Shown: positions 1-8,331 of the stretch, piece by piece
Numbering within the stretch: position 1 is the stretch's first letter
How the letters are laid out: each line of letters begins with the position of its first letter
DNA from: Rhizobium leguminosarum bv. trifolii WSM2297
GTDB taxonomy: Bacteria > Pseudomonadota > Alphaproteobacteria > Rhizobiales > Rhizobiaceae
NCBI RefSeq assembly: GCF_000271845.1
Contig: NZ_JH719395.1
Span: 1,074,466 to 1,138,465 of the forward strand
Direction of reading: 5' to 3'
Length of the DNA: 64,000 nucleotides
Position numbers and translations under genes: made by a program
The notes under the pieces: model-generated
Database searches by the model: none
What the model saw: only the letters and a program-made list of their open reading frames with translations
What the model was told of the DNA's origin: nothing

Positions 1-548
1 ATCTCCGCCCGCTTCTCCTGCGGCAGGTAGCCTGTCGAGGCCATACCAACCATCTGGTCGAGCGCGACAGGCTCGGCCGCGCGCAACCGCCGCGCTTCGC
101 CATCGGGTCGCCGCAGCCAGGCGCCGCCACCCTTTTCCGCCATTACCCAGTCGTCGCCCATCGGATCGTAGATGATCCCGGCAATGGTCTCGCCGCCTGA
201 GATGACCGAGGCCATCACGCCGAAGGCGGGGATACCGGCGGCGAAATTGAAGGTGCCATCGACCGGGTCGACGACGACGGCGAGATCGGCATCCCCGAGC
301 CTGCCAAGCAGCGCCGGTTCGGCCGCAACCGATTCTTCGCCGACGAACAGCGCCCCGGGCCAGAGCCGCTCGGCCTCCGTCTTGATCATGCGTTCGGCCT
401 GCTCATCGGCCTCCGTGACGAGATCGGTCGCCTCGCTCTTGGCGCGCACCTCGCCCTGGCCGAGCCGGCGGAAGCGCGGCAGGATTTCCGCCTTCGCTGC
501 GCGGCGCAAGAGATCGGCAAGAACGGTCACGTCGACAGTCGCAGTCAT
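1..548 (-). CDS. Inositol monophosphatase family protein (partial, C-terminus outside window)
   Basis: The frame stays open from an ATG at 546-548 to base 1, giving the first 182 residues; the C-terminal third lies beyond the window edge. It shows the family's metal-binding motifs: GEES, then the VDPVDGTFNF block, which carries the Mg-binding aspartates, and later GIIYDP. The family removes phosphate from inositol phosphates, histidinol phosphate or similar small phosphate esters in the cytoplasm; the substrate here cannot be told from sequence. A second, clearly related gene lies 42 bp upstream on the same strand, so the two look like a tandem duplication and are probably co-transcribed. Function class is confident; substrate is unknown. 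Confidence 0.9.
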   Translation of the reverse strand, partial: MTATVDVTVLADLLRRAAKAEILPRFRRLGQGEVRAKSEATDLVTEADEQAERMIKTEAERLWPGALFVGEESVAAEPALLGRLGDADLAVVVDPVDGTFNFAAGIPAFGVMASVISGGETIAGIIYDPMGDDWVMAEKGGGAWLRRPDGEARRLRAAEPVALDQMVGMASTGYLPQEKRAE

Positions 549-590
549 GTCAAATCCTTTCTGTCCGGCCCTTGTGGGAGGGGCCTCAAA

Positions 591-1418
591 TCAGATGCCG
601 ACGATCTCGCGCCGGATCAGCTGCCAACTTTCCTTGTCGGGTGCAGAGATGATGCCGCCCGTCGTCTCGCCCGGACGATAGGGCGTACCGTCGAATTTCG
701 CCGTATGGCCGCCGGCCTCCTGATGTGCGAGCACGCCGGCCAGATGATCCCAGGGCATCAGTTTCGCATGACCGATGAAATGCATCTTGCCGGAGGTAAC
801 CATCCAATATTCGTAAGCCGAGCAATTGAAGGCGAAGTTCATTCGGGCCTTTGCCATGTTGGCTGCGATGCGCGAGCGATCCGGATCGTCCATGTGCCCC
901 CACGAGAAGCCGCCGACCATCTGGTTCAAGGCGGCAGGCTCAGCCACCGTCAGCTTGCTCGATTGCCCGTCCTGCCGCGTCAGAAAGGCGCCCGCACCCT
1001 TGATCGCCGTTACCGTATCACCGAGAACCGGATCGTAAATGATGCCGGCGACCGTCTCGCCCTTGACGGTCACCGCCAGCATCGTCCCGAAAACCGGAAG
1101 CCCGGCGGCGAAATTGAATGTGCCGTCGACGGGATCGATCACGAAGGCAAGCTCGGCATCGGCAAGTGCCGGCACCACAGACTTGTCGGCGTCATAGGCT
1201 TCCTCGCCGACGACGAGCGCTGAGGGAAAGTGCTCTTTCAGTGCCGCCGTGATCCTGTGTTCGGCGAGCAGATCCGCCTGCGTCACAACATCGATCGCCG
1301 AGGTTTTTTCCGAGACATCGGCAGCGCCGAGATTGCGAAAACGCGGCATGATTTCGATGCGCGCCGCCTCTCGGACGCATTCGCCGAGGAAAAGAATGTC
1401 CGTGTCAGAAATAGTCAT
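591..1418 (-). CDS. Inositol monophosphatase family protein
   Basis: A 275-residue protein, complete, with the full set of family motifs: GEEAYD, VIDPVDGTFNFAAG and GIIYDPVLGD, and C-terminal PWDHLAGVLAHQEAGG, which supplies the last metal-binding Asp. The frame is open further upstream, but the ATG at 1416-1418 gives an N-terminus (MTISDTD) that aligns with that of the neighbouring paralogue (MTATVDV), so I chose it. The two proteins share the same layout and the FNFAAG variant of the motif, which points to tandem duplication. The likely reaction is Mg-dependent hydrolysis of a sugar, inositol or histidinol phosphate. It sits just downstream of ttcA (46 bp) and could be read from the same transcript. 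Confidence 0.93.
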   Translation of the reverse strand: MTISDTDILFLGECVREAARIEIMPRFRNLGAADVSEKTSAIDVVTQADLLAEHRITAALKEHFPSALVVGEEAYDADKSVVPALADAELAFVIDPVDGTFNFAAGLPVFGTMLAVTVKGETVAGIIYDPVLGDTVTAIKGAGAFLTRQDGQSSKLTVAEPAALNQMVGGFSWGHMDDPDRSRIAANMAKARMNFAFNCSAYEYWMVTSGKMHFIGHAKLMPWDHLAGVLAHQEAGGHTAKFDGTPYRPGETTGGIISAPDKESWQLIRREIVGI

Positions 1419-1464
1419 GCGAAATCTGTCCTTGATGCAATGAACAGCCTGCATAGCCGGCCTT

Positions 1465-2337
1465 TCATGAAGGATCGGCGACACCAAGGCTGGAAAAGTC
1501 GAAAAGTTTCGGATCGAGCAGATGCGACGGGTTCACATGCGAAAGTGCCCGCAGCATCGTGTCCTTGCGCCCCGGCATGCGCCGCTCGATATCGGCGAGC
1601 ATGTCCTTCATCGCGTTGCGCTGCAGCCCGTCCTGCGAACCGCAGAGATCGCAGGGGATGATCGGGAACTGCATGGCTGCGGCAAACTTTGCAAGATCGT
1701 CCTCGGCGGCATAGGCGAGCGGCCGCAGCACCATCAGGTCGCCGTCGTCGTTCAGAAGCTTCGCCGGCATCGAGGCAAGCCGCCCGCCATGGAAGAAGTT
1801 CATGAAAAAGGTTTCGAGAATGTCCTCGCGGTGGTGGCCGAGGACCAGCGCATCGCAGCCTTCTTCCCGCGCGACGCGATAGAGATTGCCACGCCGCAGC
1901 CGCGAACAGAGCGAGCAATAGGTCGCGCCTTCCGGCACCTTCTCCTTCACGATCGAATAGGTATCACGATACTCGATCCGGTGGCGGACGCCGATCTTCG
2001 TGAGATAATCGGGCAGGACGTGCTTGGGAAAGTTCGGCTGCCCCTGGTCGAGATTGCAGGCAATGAGTTCCACCGGCAGCAGCCCGCGCCATTGCAGATC
2101 GAGCAGCAGCGCCAGCAGCCCGTAGGAATCCTTGCCGCCGGAAAGGCCGACCAGCCAGCGCTTCTGTCCCTTCAGCATATCGAAATCGTCGAAAGCCTGG
2201 CGCACTTGCCTGAGCAGCCGCTTGCGCAGCTTGTTGAAGGAGACCGAGCGCGGCGCATCGGCAAACAGCGCATGGCCGATGCCGCTGTCGGCTTCGCCGG
2301 CTTCCAGGTCGTCCGCGATGTGGGCTGCGATATTCAT
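1465..2337 (-). CDS. ttcA: tRNA 2-thiocytidine biosynthesis protein TtcA
   Basis: A 290-residue PP-loop ATPase that thiolates cytidine 32 of some tRNAs, using an iron-sulfur cluster. The PP-loop SGGKDS lies at residues 66-71. The cluster cysteines of the TtcA family are present: a CxxC pair at C141 and C144 (CSLC) and a further CxxC at C229 and C232 (CDLC). The length fits the family. An ATG start at 2335-2337 leaves a 58-bp gap to glsA upstream. The two phosphatase genes follow on the same strand with short gaps, so the cluster may be a single transcription unit, though there is no functional link I can name. Confidence 0.95.
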   Translation of the reverse strand: MNIAAHIADDLEAGEADSGIGHALFADAPRSVSFNKLRKRLLRQVRQAFDDFDMLKGQKRWLVGLSGGKDSYGLLALLLDLQWRGLLPVELIACNLDQGQPNFPKHVLPDYLTKIGVRHRIEYRDTYSIVKEKVPEGATYCSLCSRLRRGNLYRVAREEGCDALVLGHHREDILETFFMNFFHGGRLASMPAKLLNDDGDLMVLRPLAYAAEDDLAKFAAAMQFPIIPCDLCGSQDGLQRNAMKDMLADIERRMPGRKDTMLRALSHVNPSHLLDPKLFDFSSLGVADPS

Positions 2338-2395
2338 AACTTCGTCCTATCGAAGGTCTGCCTGCCTTAACAGAAAGTCGTGCGCCAACACAGTC

Positions 2396-3325
2396 TCAAT
2401 CGCCGAAAACCGACCAGCCGGTGCGTGCCGCAAGCATCTCAAGCGCCACGGCGCCGAGCTGCGAATTGCCGACCTTGTTCAGCCCCGGCGACCACACCGC
2501 GATCGAGGCAATGCCGGGCGCAACCGCGAAGATGCCACCGCCGACGCCACTCTTGCCGGGCAGGCCGACATGATAGGCGAAATCGCCCGAGCCGTCATAG
2601 TGGCCACAGGTCAGCATCAGCGCATTGATACGCCGCGCCCGCTTCGGCGACACAACCGAATGGCCGGTCGTCGGATTGCTGCCGCGCGCCGCCAGGAACA
2701 GCCCGGCGCGGGCCAGCTGCTCGCAGCTCATCGCGAGCGCGCATTGATGAAAATAGACGCCGAGCACGTGATCGACGGGATGGTCGAGATTGCTGTAGGC
2801 CCGCATGAAATTGGCAAGCGCGACATTGCGATATCCGGTCTGCGTTTCCGAGCGGGCCACCTTGTCGTCGATGGTGATCGATTCGTCATCGGCGAGATAA
2901 CGCACGAAGCGCAGCAGCTCGCCGATCGCCTCGCGCGGTGCGTGCCCGGCCATGACCACGTCGGAAACAGCGATCGCGCCGGCATTGATGAAGGGATTGC
3001 GCGGGATGCCGCTCTCGTGCTCGAGCTGGACGATGGAATTGAAAGCCGATCCGGACGGTTCGCGCCCGACGCGCTTCCATAAGCCTTCGCCGACCTTGCC
3101 GAGCGCCAGCGTCAGCATGAAGACCTTGGATATGCTTTGGATCGAGAAGGCGATATCGGCATCGCCGACACGATAGACCTTGCCGTCGACGGTGACGATC
3201 GCCATGCCGAACTGCCGTGGATCGACCTTGGCAAGCTCGGGAATATAGTCAGCGACCTTACCCTCGCCGATGCGCGGCAGGATGTCGGTATGGATACTGT
3301 CGAGGATCGCTTGCAGATCCGCCAT
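2396..3325 (-). CDS. glsA: Glutaminase A
   Basis: A 309-residue serine-dependent glutaminase that hydrolyses glutamine to glutamate and ammonia in the cytoplasm. The catalytic SxxK motif appears as SISK in the context [10 protein letters not shown]. Other conserved blocks are [28 protein letters not shown] and the C-terminal [10 protein letters not shown]. The length matches bacterial GlsA, which is about 308 residues. The start at ATG 3323-3325 is the only sensible one. A strong terminator for the upstream rpsD lies just before it at 3344-3371, so glsA must have its own promoter in the short space after that hairpin or depend on read-through. Confidence 0.96.
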   Translation of the reverse strand: MADLQAILDSIHTDILPRIGEGKVADYIPELAKVDPRQFGMAIVTVDGKVYRVGDADIAFSIQSISKVFMLTLALGKVGEGLWKRVGREPSGSAFNSIVQLEHESGIPRNPFINAGAIAVSDVVMAGHAPREAIGELLRFVRYLADDESITIDDKVARSETQTGYRNVALANFMRAYSNLDHPVDHVLGVYFHQCALAMSCEQLARAGLFLAARGSNPTTGHSVVSPKRARRINALMLTCGHYDGSGDFAYHVGLPGKSGVGGGIFAVAPGIASIAVWSPGLNKVGNSQLGAVALEMLAARTGWSVFGD

Positions 3326-3343
3326 CGCTTCTCTCCGGATAAC

Positions 3344-3371
3344 AAAAAAGCCGCCCGAAAGAGCGGCTTTT
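3344..3371 (-). terminator. Rho-independent terminator of rpsD
   Basis: Arms AAAAGCCGC (3346-3354) and GCGGCTTTT (3363-3371) form a nine-pair stem with an eight-base loop. On the minus strand it is followed by a run of six T, the classical layout, directly after the rpsD stop codon. Confidence 0.88.
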
Positions 3372-3397
3372 CCATATGCGAAAACGCCTGGTGTTTA

Positions 3398-4015
3398 TTA
3401 ACGCGAATAGAATTCGACGACCAGCTGCGGTTCCATGACGACCGGGAACGGAACGTCGCTGAGTGTCGGGACGCGGCCGAAGGTGGCGACCATCTTGTGG
3501 TGATCGGCTTCGATGTAGTCGGGAACGTCACGCTCAGCGAGGCTGACGGCTTCCAGAACGGTCACCAGCTGCTTCGACTTCTCGCGAACTTCGATAACAT
3601 CGCCGGCCTTGCAGCGATAGGAACCGATGTTGACGCGGACGCCGTTGACGGTGACGTGGCCATGGTTGACGAACTGACGGGCAGCAAAGACCGTCGGAAC
3701 GAACTTGGCGCGATAGACGATCGCGTCGAGGCGAGATTCGAGCAGACCGATCAGGTTTTCCGAGGTGTCGCCCTTGCGGCGAGAGGCTTCGGCGAAGATC
3801 GCGCGGAACTGCTTTTCGCGCAGGTCGCCGTAGTAGCCCTTGAGCTTCTGCTTGGCGCGCAGCTGCACGCCGAAGTCCGAAAGCTTGCCCTTGCGGCGCT
3901 GGCCGTGCTGGCCCGGGCCGTATTCGCGGCGGTTTACCGGGGACTTCGGACGGCCCCAGATGTTTTCGCCCATACGGCGGTCGATTTTGTACTTGGACGA
4001 TTCGCGCTTGCTCAT
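3398..4015 (-). CDS. rpsD: 30S ribosomal protein S4
   Basis: A 205-residue ribosomal protein S4. S4 is a primary 16S rRNA-binding protein that nucleates assembly of the small subunit. Its N-terminal part has the family's basic signature ([18 protein letters not shown]) and the S4 RNA-binding domain follows ([30 protein letters not shown]). The frame extends upstream of 4015, but the ATG at 4013-4015 ([10 protein letters not shown]) has an AAAGGAA ribosome-binding site close before it and matches the usual start. It stands alone, away from the large ribosomal-protein operons, as is common in Alphaproteobacteria, and is closed by a strong terminator. Confidence 0.98.
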   Translation of the reverse strand: MSKRESSKYKIDRRMGENIWGRPKSPVNRREYGPGQHGQRRKGKLSDFGVQLRAKQKLKGYYGDLREKQFRAIFAEASRRKGDTSENLIGLLESRLDAIVYRAKFVPTVFAARQFVNHGHVTVNGVRVNIGSYRCKAGDVIEVREKSKQLVTVLEAVSLAERDVPDYIEADHHKMVATFGRVPTLSDVPFPVVMEPQLVVEFYSR

Positions 4016-4150
4016 CGTATTTCCTTTCAAAAGTTTATGACGGTTTGTTGCCAAACCGCGCGAAGGAAACACGCCCTCCTCTGATCTCTGCCGAGATCTG
4101 ACAGGATGTTTCGGTTACGCGAACAGAAACGATCCACGGGACATGTTAAA

Positions 4151-4177
4151 TGAAACACCGGGCATTGCTGCCCGGTG
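4151..4177 (-). terminator. Probable terminator downstream of the HerA-like gene
   Basis: Arms CACCGGGC (4156-4163) and GCCCGGTG (4170-4177) form a perfect eight-pair stem with a six-base loop. On the minus strand the tail is only moderately T-rich (TTTCATTT), so termination may be partial. It lies between the HerA-like gene stop and rpsD. Confidence 0.55.
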
Positions 4178-4240
4178 CTTGGCGCGGTCTTTAGAGGCCC
4201 GTCATGAAAATGTCAACTGCGCCAAAGCCGGAAAGCGCCA

Positions 4241-5752
4241 CTATTCCGCAGCCAGCGGCTGATCGCCCGTATCCGGCGCGTTCGCATCGCCTGGTGCGGT
4301 CTGGCAATTCATGTCGGGGAAAGCCACGATGCGTTTGCCGGAGAAATCCGTGTGCACGACGACGATCCCCTGCTCCTCGAAATAACCGAGCAGACGACGG
4401 GCGCGCCGGGCGGAATGGGTGCCGTAGGCACGGGCAATGCGCGCGTCCGATGGGCACGCCTCACCACAGGCGGCAGCCTTGGCGAGCATCAGGAAGACGC
4501 CCTGCAGGTCGTCGGTAACCCCTGCTGACAACGACAGCGCCGTCGCCCACGCGTCGGTCGCGGCTGTCGCCGCATCGACGCCGGAACGGGAGATCGCCAC
4601 GCGCCGGCGGAAATTCGGCAGCGCGATCGGCGGTCCCGGCACGCGGCGCATGCGCAGCCGCACGAGAAAATCCTGGTAGAGCACCGAATCGGTGCGGAAA
4701 GCTGATGTCGGATCGTCGAGGATTTCGGCAAGCACGCCGGAAAGGCGCTCTTCCCGCTCCTCGGCGGAAATTTCCACCTGGCTCGCTCTCGCCTCGACCG
4801 GTGCAGGCGACGCCGCCGGTGTCGAGCGAGATAGTTCTGCCAGTATATCGGTCGTCGGCCGGGGCGCCGGCGGGGCACGGCGCACCAGCGGACGCTGGAA
4901 TTCTTCAGGATCGGGCGTGAATATCAGATCCTCGACATCCTGTGGCGCATCCGGCAGCGGCATCAGCTTCGGGCTGGAAGAGCGCGCCGAAGTCTCCACC
5001 GTGCCGATCTGGATCGGCAGCGGCCGGCGCGACAATGCAGGGCCGAGGGCAACAAAATTGCCGCGCTTCAGATCCCGGAACATTTCGGCCTGGCGCCGAT
5101 CCATACCGAGCAGGTCGGCGGCGCGCGCCATGTCGATATCGAGAAAGGTACGGCCCATCAGGAAGTTCGAGGCTTCGGCCGCCACGTTCTTGGCGAGCTT
5201 GGCGAGCCGCTGCGTCGCGATCACCCCGGCAAGCCCGCGTTTACGGCCGCGGCACATCAGGTTGGTCATCGCCCCGAGCGACATCTTGCGCGCATCTTCC
5301 GAGACGTCGCCGCCGACGGATGGCGCAAACATCTGCGCTTCGTCGACGACGACGAGAACGGGATACCAATATTCGCGATCGGCATCGAACATGCCGTTGA
5401 GGAAGGCGGCGGCAGCCCGCATCTGCTGCTCGATATCGAGGCCTTCGAGCGTCAGCACGCAGGAAACCCGATGCTGGCGGATGCGGTTGGCAATGCCCGC
5501 CAATTCCGCCTCGGTGCGCTCGCCATCGACGACGACATGACCGAACCTGTCGCTGAGCGTGACGAAATCACCCTCTGGGTCGATGATGACCTGCTGCACC
5601 CATTGCGCGGATTGCTCGAGCAGTCGGCGCAACAGATGCGACTTGCCCGACCCGGAGTTGCCCTGCACGAGAAGACGGGTCGCCAGCAGCTCCTCGATAT
5701 CGAGCGTCGCCGGGCTGCCGGACGCCAATCCCATATCGATGCCAACTTGCAA
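4241..5752 (-). CDS. HerA/DUF87-like ATP-binding protein
   Basis: A 503-residue P-loop ATPase of the HerA/FtsK superfamily. The Walker A motif GNSGSGKS is at residues 31-38 and Walker B VLVVVDEA at 132-140. A HerA-like ATPase core covers roughly residues 1-235 (GRKRGLAGVIATQR, SNFLMGRTF). The remaining half is Pro/Ala- and Arg-rich and looks less conserved. The usual HerA partner nuclease NurA is not adjacent, so this is an orphan ATPase whose DNA-translocation role can only be suggested. The first in-frame start is TTG at 5750-5752, preceded by GAGGA at suitable spacing; the next ATG is six codons in. It is probably monocistronic between rpsD and the toxin-antitoxin pair. Confidence 0.82.
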   Translation of the reverse strand: MQVGIDMGLASGSPATLDIEELLATRLLVQGNSGSGKSHLLRRLLEQSAQWVQQVIIDPEGDFVTLSDRFGHVVVDGERTEAELAGIANRIRQHRVSCVLTLEGLDIEQQMRAAAAFLNGMFDADREYWYPVLVVVDEAQMFAPSVGGDVSEDARKMSLGAMTNLMCRGRKRGLAGVIATQRLAKLAKNVAAEASNFLMGRTFLDIDMARAADLLGMDRRQAEMFRDLKRGNFVALGPALSRRPLPIQIGTVETSARSSSPKLMPLPDAPQDVEDLIFTPDPEEFQRPLVRRAPPAPRPTTDILAELSRSTPAASPAPVEARASQVEISAEEREERLSGVLAEILDDPTSAFRTDSVLYQDFLVRLRMRRVPGPPIALPNFRRRVAISRSGVDAATAATDAWATALSLSAGVTDDLQGVFLMLAKAAACGEACPSDARIARAYGTHSARRARRLLGYFEEQGIVVVHTDFSGKRIVAFPDMNCQTAPGDANAPDTGDQPLAAE

Positions 5753-5885
5753 TGCCGATCCTCGCGGAGAAGAGACTCACATGAATGAAGCGCCATTCTT
5801 CCGAAACGGCAATGCCCCGTCTATCAAAGAATCTGGTGATTTTCAGGGTCGGATTTCGCCAACCCACAGGACAATTCCCGCGTCA

Positions 5886-6371
5886 TCAGAGAAGCCGGTC
5901 CATCGCCGTAATCGGCAGGACGAGACGAAGCGCCGTGCCGGAAAGCCTCTGAAAACCGAAGCGCTGGTAGAATCCCGCCGCGCGTTCATCCTTCGCATCG
6001 ACGATCATGCCGAGAATTCCGATCTGCCCTGCGGCAGAACGCGTTATCGCAAAGGCATGGACGATTAGTACATCTCCAAGGCCCCGGCCCTGGTATTGCC
6101 GATCGACGGCGAGCCGACCCAGCATCAGGAACGGCAATTCCTCGTAGGGGCCAGCCTGGATCTGTGACGGAAGATCCTGCCGAGAAACCGAATGAGCGCT
6201 CAGCGAGAAATAACCGGCAATCCGTGCGCCGTCGCAGAGAACGTAGACGCGTGTCAGACCGCGCCTAACATCCTGATTTGCGAAGCGCTTGAGATAGGCA
6301 TTCAATGCGTCTACGCCGCAATCAAACCCCTCTCGATCATGGCGCTTGGGGTCGAGCAGTTCGAATTTCAT
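5886..6371 (-). CDS. GNAT-family N-acetyltransferase toxin (TacT/AtaT-like)
   Basis: A 161-residue GNAT acetyltransferase. The N-terminal pattern (LLDPKRHDREGFDCG followed by ALNAYLKRFA) and the segment GYFSLSAHSV are typical of GNAT toxins, which acetylate aminoacyl-tRNA to block translation. The acetyl-CoA-binding loop is seen as RLAVDRQYQGRGLGDVL, and AAGFYQRFGF closes the fold. Its start overlaps the stop of the upstream DUF1778 gene by four bases (6368-6371), the standard arrangement of antitoxin-toxin operons. The role as toxin is inferred from family and context; the exact tRNA target cannot be read from sequence. Confidence 0.9.
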   Translation of the reverse strand: MKFELLDPKRHDREGFDCGVDALNAYLKRFANQDVRRGLTRVYVLCDGARIAGYFSLSAHSVSRQDLPSQIQAGPYEELPFLMLGRLAVDRQYQGRGLGDVLIVHAFAITRSAAGQIGILGMIVDAKDERAAGFYQRFGFQRLSGTALRLVLPITAMDRLL

Positions 6372-6652
6372 GAGCCGCTGACGATATCGCGATATTTCCT
6401 GACGGCATCGACCATGCGCTCCGCCGGCTTGGCTGGCTCATCGAATGCCGCGAAAAAGCTTTCCCAGTCCTCGGCCGTAAAGCGCGTCCTGCCGTGCTCG
6501 GCAATCACGGCCTCCGCCTTTTCACGAATGCTTTCGCGGATGAATTTGCTCTTGTCGAGATGAAGATAATTGCGCGCCGTTTCCATCAGCTCGAATGTCG
6601 GCCGATCCATGCGGACTTTCAGAGTATCGTCTTTTTGCGCATTTTGGACCAT
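6368..6652 (-). CDS. DUF1778 (TacA-like) ribbon-helix-helix antitoxin
   Basis: A 94-residue protein with an N-terminal ribbon-helix-helix DNA-binding fold (DTLKVRMDRPTFELMETA, then HLDKSKFIRESIREKA) and a C-terminal tail (FTAEDWESFFAAFDEPAKP) of the kind that wraps around the partner toxin. It is first in the operon and overlaps the GNAT toxin gene by four bases. Such antitoxins bind the toxin and repress their own promoter; a palindrome lies 18 bp upstream of the start (6671-6690) and is a good candidate operator. I kept the ATG at 6650-6652. The family assignment is firm; autoregulation is inferred. Confidence 0.9.
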   Translation of the reverse strand: MVQNAQKDDTLKVRMDRPTFELMETARNYLHLDKSKFIRESIREKAEAVIAEHGRTRFTAEDWESFFAAFDEPAKPAERMVDAVRKYRDIVSGS

Positions 6653-6670
6653 GTTAACTCCGGAGTTTTT

Positions 6671-6690
6671 GTGGGTCCACTTGTACCCAC
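6671..6690. promoter_or_regulatory. Candidate operator of the toxin-antitoxin operon
   Basis: A 20-bp inverted repeat with perfect six-base arms GTGGGT and ACCCAC and further partial symmetry inside. It sits 18 bp upstream of the antitoxin start, where an autoregulated promoter would lie. This is an inference from position and symmetry. Confidence 0.6.
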
Positions 6691-6715
6691 AAATTGGCCG
6701 AACGTCAACTCGGCA

Positions 6716-7516
6716 TTACGCTCGCAGCCCAAACCCCTGCATCAGCCGCCGCGTGGCAAAATCCTGGTGGCCCGACGTGAAGACAGCGAAGTCGAAATTA
6801 TCGGGATGCACCGCATCGGCGGCCGCCGGCACCAGCGTGCGGGCGCGCCGCGCGATTGCCTCGGCGGGATCAAGCCAATCGACCGGCCAGGGCGCAAGCC
6901 GGCGGAAAAGATTGGCCATGAAGGGATAGTGCGTGCAGGCAAGCACGACGATGTCGGTCTTCTGACCGTCCTTCTCGACGAAACATTGATCGATCTCAGC
7001 AAACACGACCTCATCGGAGACGGCGTCGCCGCGAATATAGGCCTCGGCCATGCCCGCAAGGTTCTCCGAGCCGACGAGTCGGACATGGCATTGCTGCGCG
7101 AAGGACTGGATGAGATCGCGTGTATAGGCCCGCTTCACCGTGCCCGGCGTCGCAAGCACCGAAACTAGGCCCGATCGCGTACGCTCCGCTGCCGGCTTGA
7201 TCGCCGGCACGGTACCGACGAAGGTCATTTGTGGAAAGGCGGCGCGCAGGTCGGCGCCAACAAGCGTGAAGGCGGTGTTGCAGGCGATGATGCAGACTTC
7301 GGGATCATAATCCGTCAGCAGCTTGCCGAAGAGCCCGATGATCCGCTCCTTCAGCGCCTGTTCTTCCCAGCCGCCATAGGGAAAGCCGGCATCGTCAGCG
7401 ACGTAGATGAAGCCGCGTTCCGGCATCAGCACGCGCGCCTCGCGCAAGACGGTCAGCCCGCCGATGCCGGAATCGAAGAGGAGGATAGGTTTCAGCTCAC
7501 GCGTCGTCGCTGTCAT
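6716..7516 (-). CDS. murI: Glutamate racemase
   Basis: A 266-residue cofactor-independent racemase that makes D-glutamate for peptidoglycan. The N-terminal signature [15 protein letters not shown] is clear, and the two catalytic cysteines lie in IACNTAF and VLACTHYPF. The open frame runs far upstream inside the neighbouring methyltransferase gene, but the family start is the ATG at 7514-7516 ([10 protein letters not shown]). This overlaps the stop of the upstream TrmJ-like gene by 20 bases, so the two are translationally linked. The downstream toxin-antitoxin unit is separated by its own operator. Confidence 0.95.
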   Translation of the reverse strand: MTATTRELKPILLFDSGIGGLTVLREARVLMPERGFIYVADDAGFPYGGWEEQALKERIIGLFGKLLTDYDPEVCIIACNTAFTLVGADLRAAFPQMTFVGTVPAIKPAAERTRSGLVSVLATPGTVKRAYTRDLIQSFAQQCHVRLVGSENLAGMAEAYIRGDAVSDEVVFAEIDQCFVEKDGQKTDIVVLACTHYPFMANLFRRLAPWPVDWLDPAEAIARRARTLVPAAADAVHPDNFDFAVFTSGHQDFATRRLMQGFGLRA

Positions 7517-8327
7517 CTGGCGGTGTTTCCTTGGCCGATGTCGGGAACCTGCCGCCGCGCGGGCTCTTGCGCGAGAAGCGGTCGAGGGAGGAGATGACGC
7601 CGCGCAACACGCTGATTTCCTGCTCCGTGAAGGCCCGGCGGGATAAAACAGCACGCAGATTGTCGACCATTTTCGGCTTTTTCCCGGCAGGATGGAAATA
7701 TCCGCGCGCATCGAGCGCCTCTTCCAGCTGGTCGAACAGGCCGAAGAGCTGCTCCTTGGTCGAGGGCGTCTGCCCCATCGCCTGGAAAGGCACCGCGCCG
7801 ACATCTTCCATGCCGGATTTCATCCATTCATAGGACATCAGCAGCACCGCCTGGGCGATATTCAGCGAGGCAAAGGCCGGGTTGACGGGAAAGGTGACGA
7901 TCTCATCGGCCAGCGCCACCTCCTCGTTGGTCAACCCCCAGCGCTCACGTCCGAAGAGAATGCCGGTGCCCTCGCCCGCGCGGAACCGCGCCCGCAGCGT
8001 TTCGGCGGCGATGACGGGGGAGCGCACCGGCTTATAGCCGTCGCGCTCGCGCGCCGTCGTCGCATAGACGAAGTTGAGATCGGCAACCGCCTGCTCCAGC
8101 GTCTCGTAGACCTTGGTAGCCTCGATGACATGATCGGCCTTGGAAGCCGTCGCCAGCGCCTTTTCGTTCGGCCAGCCGTCGCGCGGATTGACGAGACGCA
8201 GCTCGGCCAGGCCGAAATTCGCCATGGCGCGCGCCACCATGCCGATATTCTCGCCCATCTGCGGCTCGACCAGAATGATCGCCGGCCCTTCGGCCAGAAG
8301 TTGACGCTCGCTGTTCGTACCTGCCAT
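7497..8327 (-). CDS. TrmJ-like SPOUT RNA 2'-O-methyltransferase
   Basis: A 276-residue protein of the SPOUT (TrmH/TrmJ) superfamily, which methylates ribose 2'-OH in tRNA using S-adenosylmethionine through a trefoil knot. The three motifs are visible: [14 protein letters not shown] near residue 28, [16 protein letters not shown], and the knot motif [20 protein letters not shown]. The C-terminal extension is typical of TrmJ, which modifies position 32 of tRNA, but the exact site is not certain. The ATG at 8325-8327 was chosen over an upstream in-frame start because the family begins with this segment. It overlaps murI by 20 bases and follows the FUSC gene by four bases, suggesting one operon. 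Confidence 0.9.
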   Translation of the reverse strand: MAGTNSERQLLAEGPAIILVEPQMGENIGMVARAMANFGLAELRLVNPRDGWPNEKALATASKADHVIEATKVYETLEQAVADLNFVYATTARERDGYKPVRSPVIAAETLRARFRAGEGTGILFGRERWGLTNEEVALADEIVTFPVNPAFASLNIAQAVLLMSYEWMKSGMEDVGAVPFQAMGQTPSTKEQLFGLFDQLEEALDARGYFHPAGKKPKMVDNLRAVLSRRAFTEQEISVLRGVISSLDRFSRKSPRGGRFPTSAKETPPDDSDDA

Positions 8328-8331
8328 GGTC

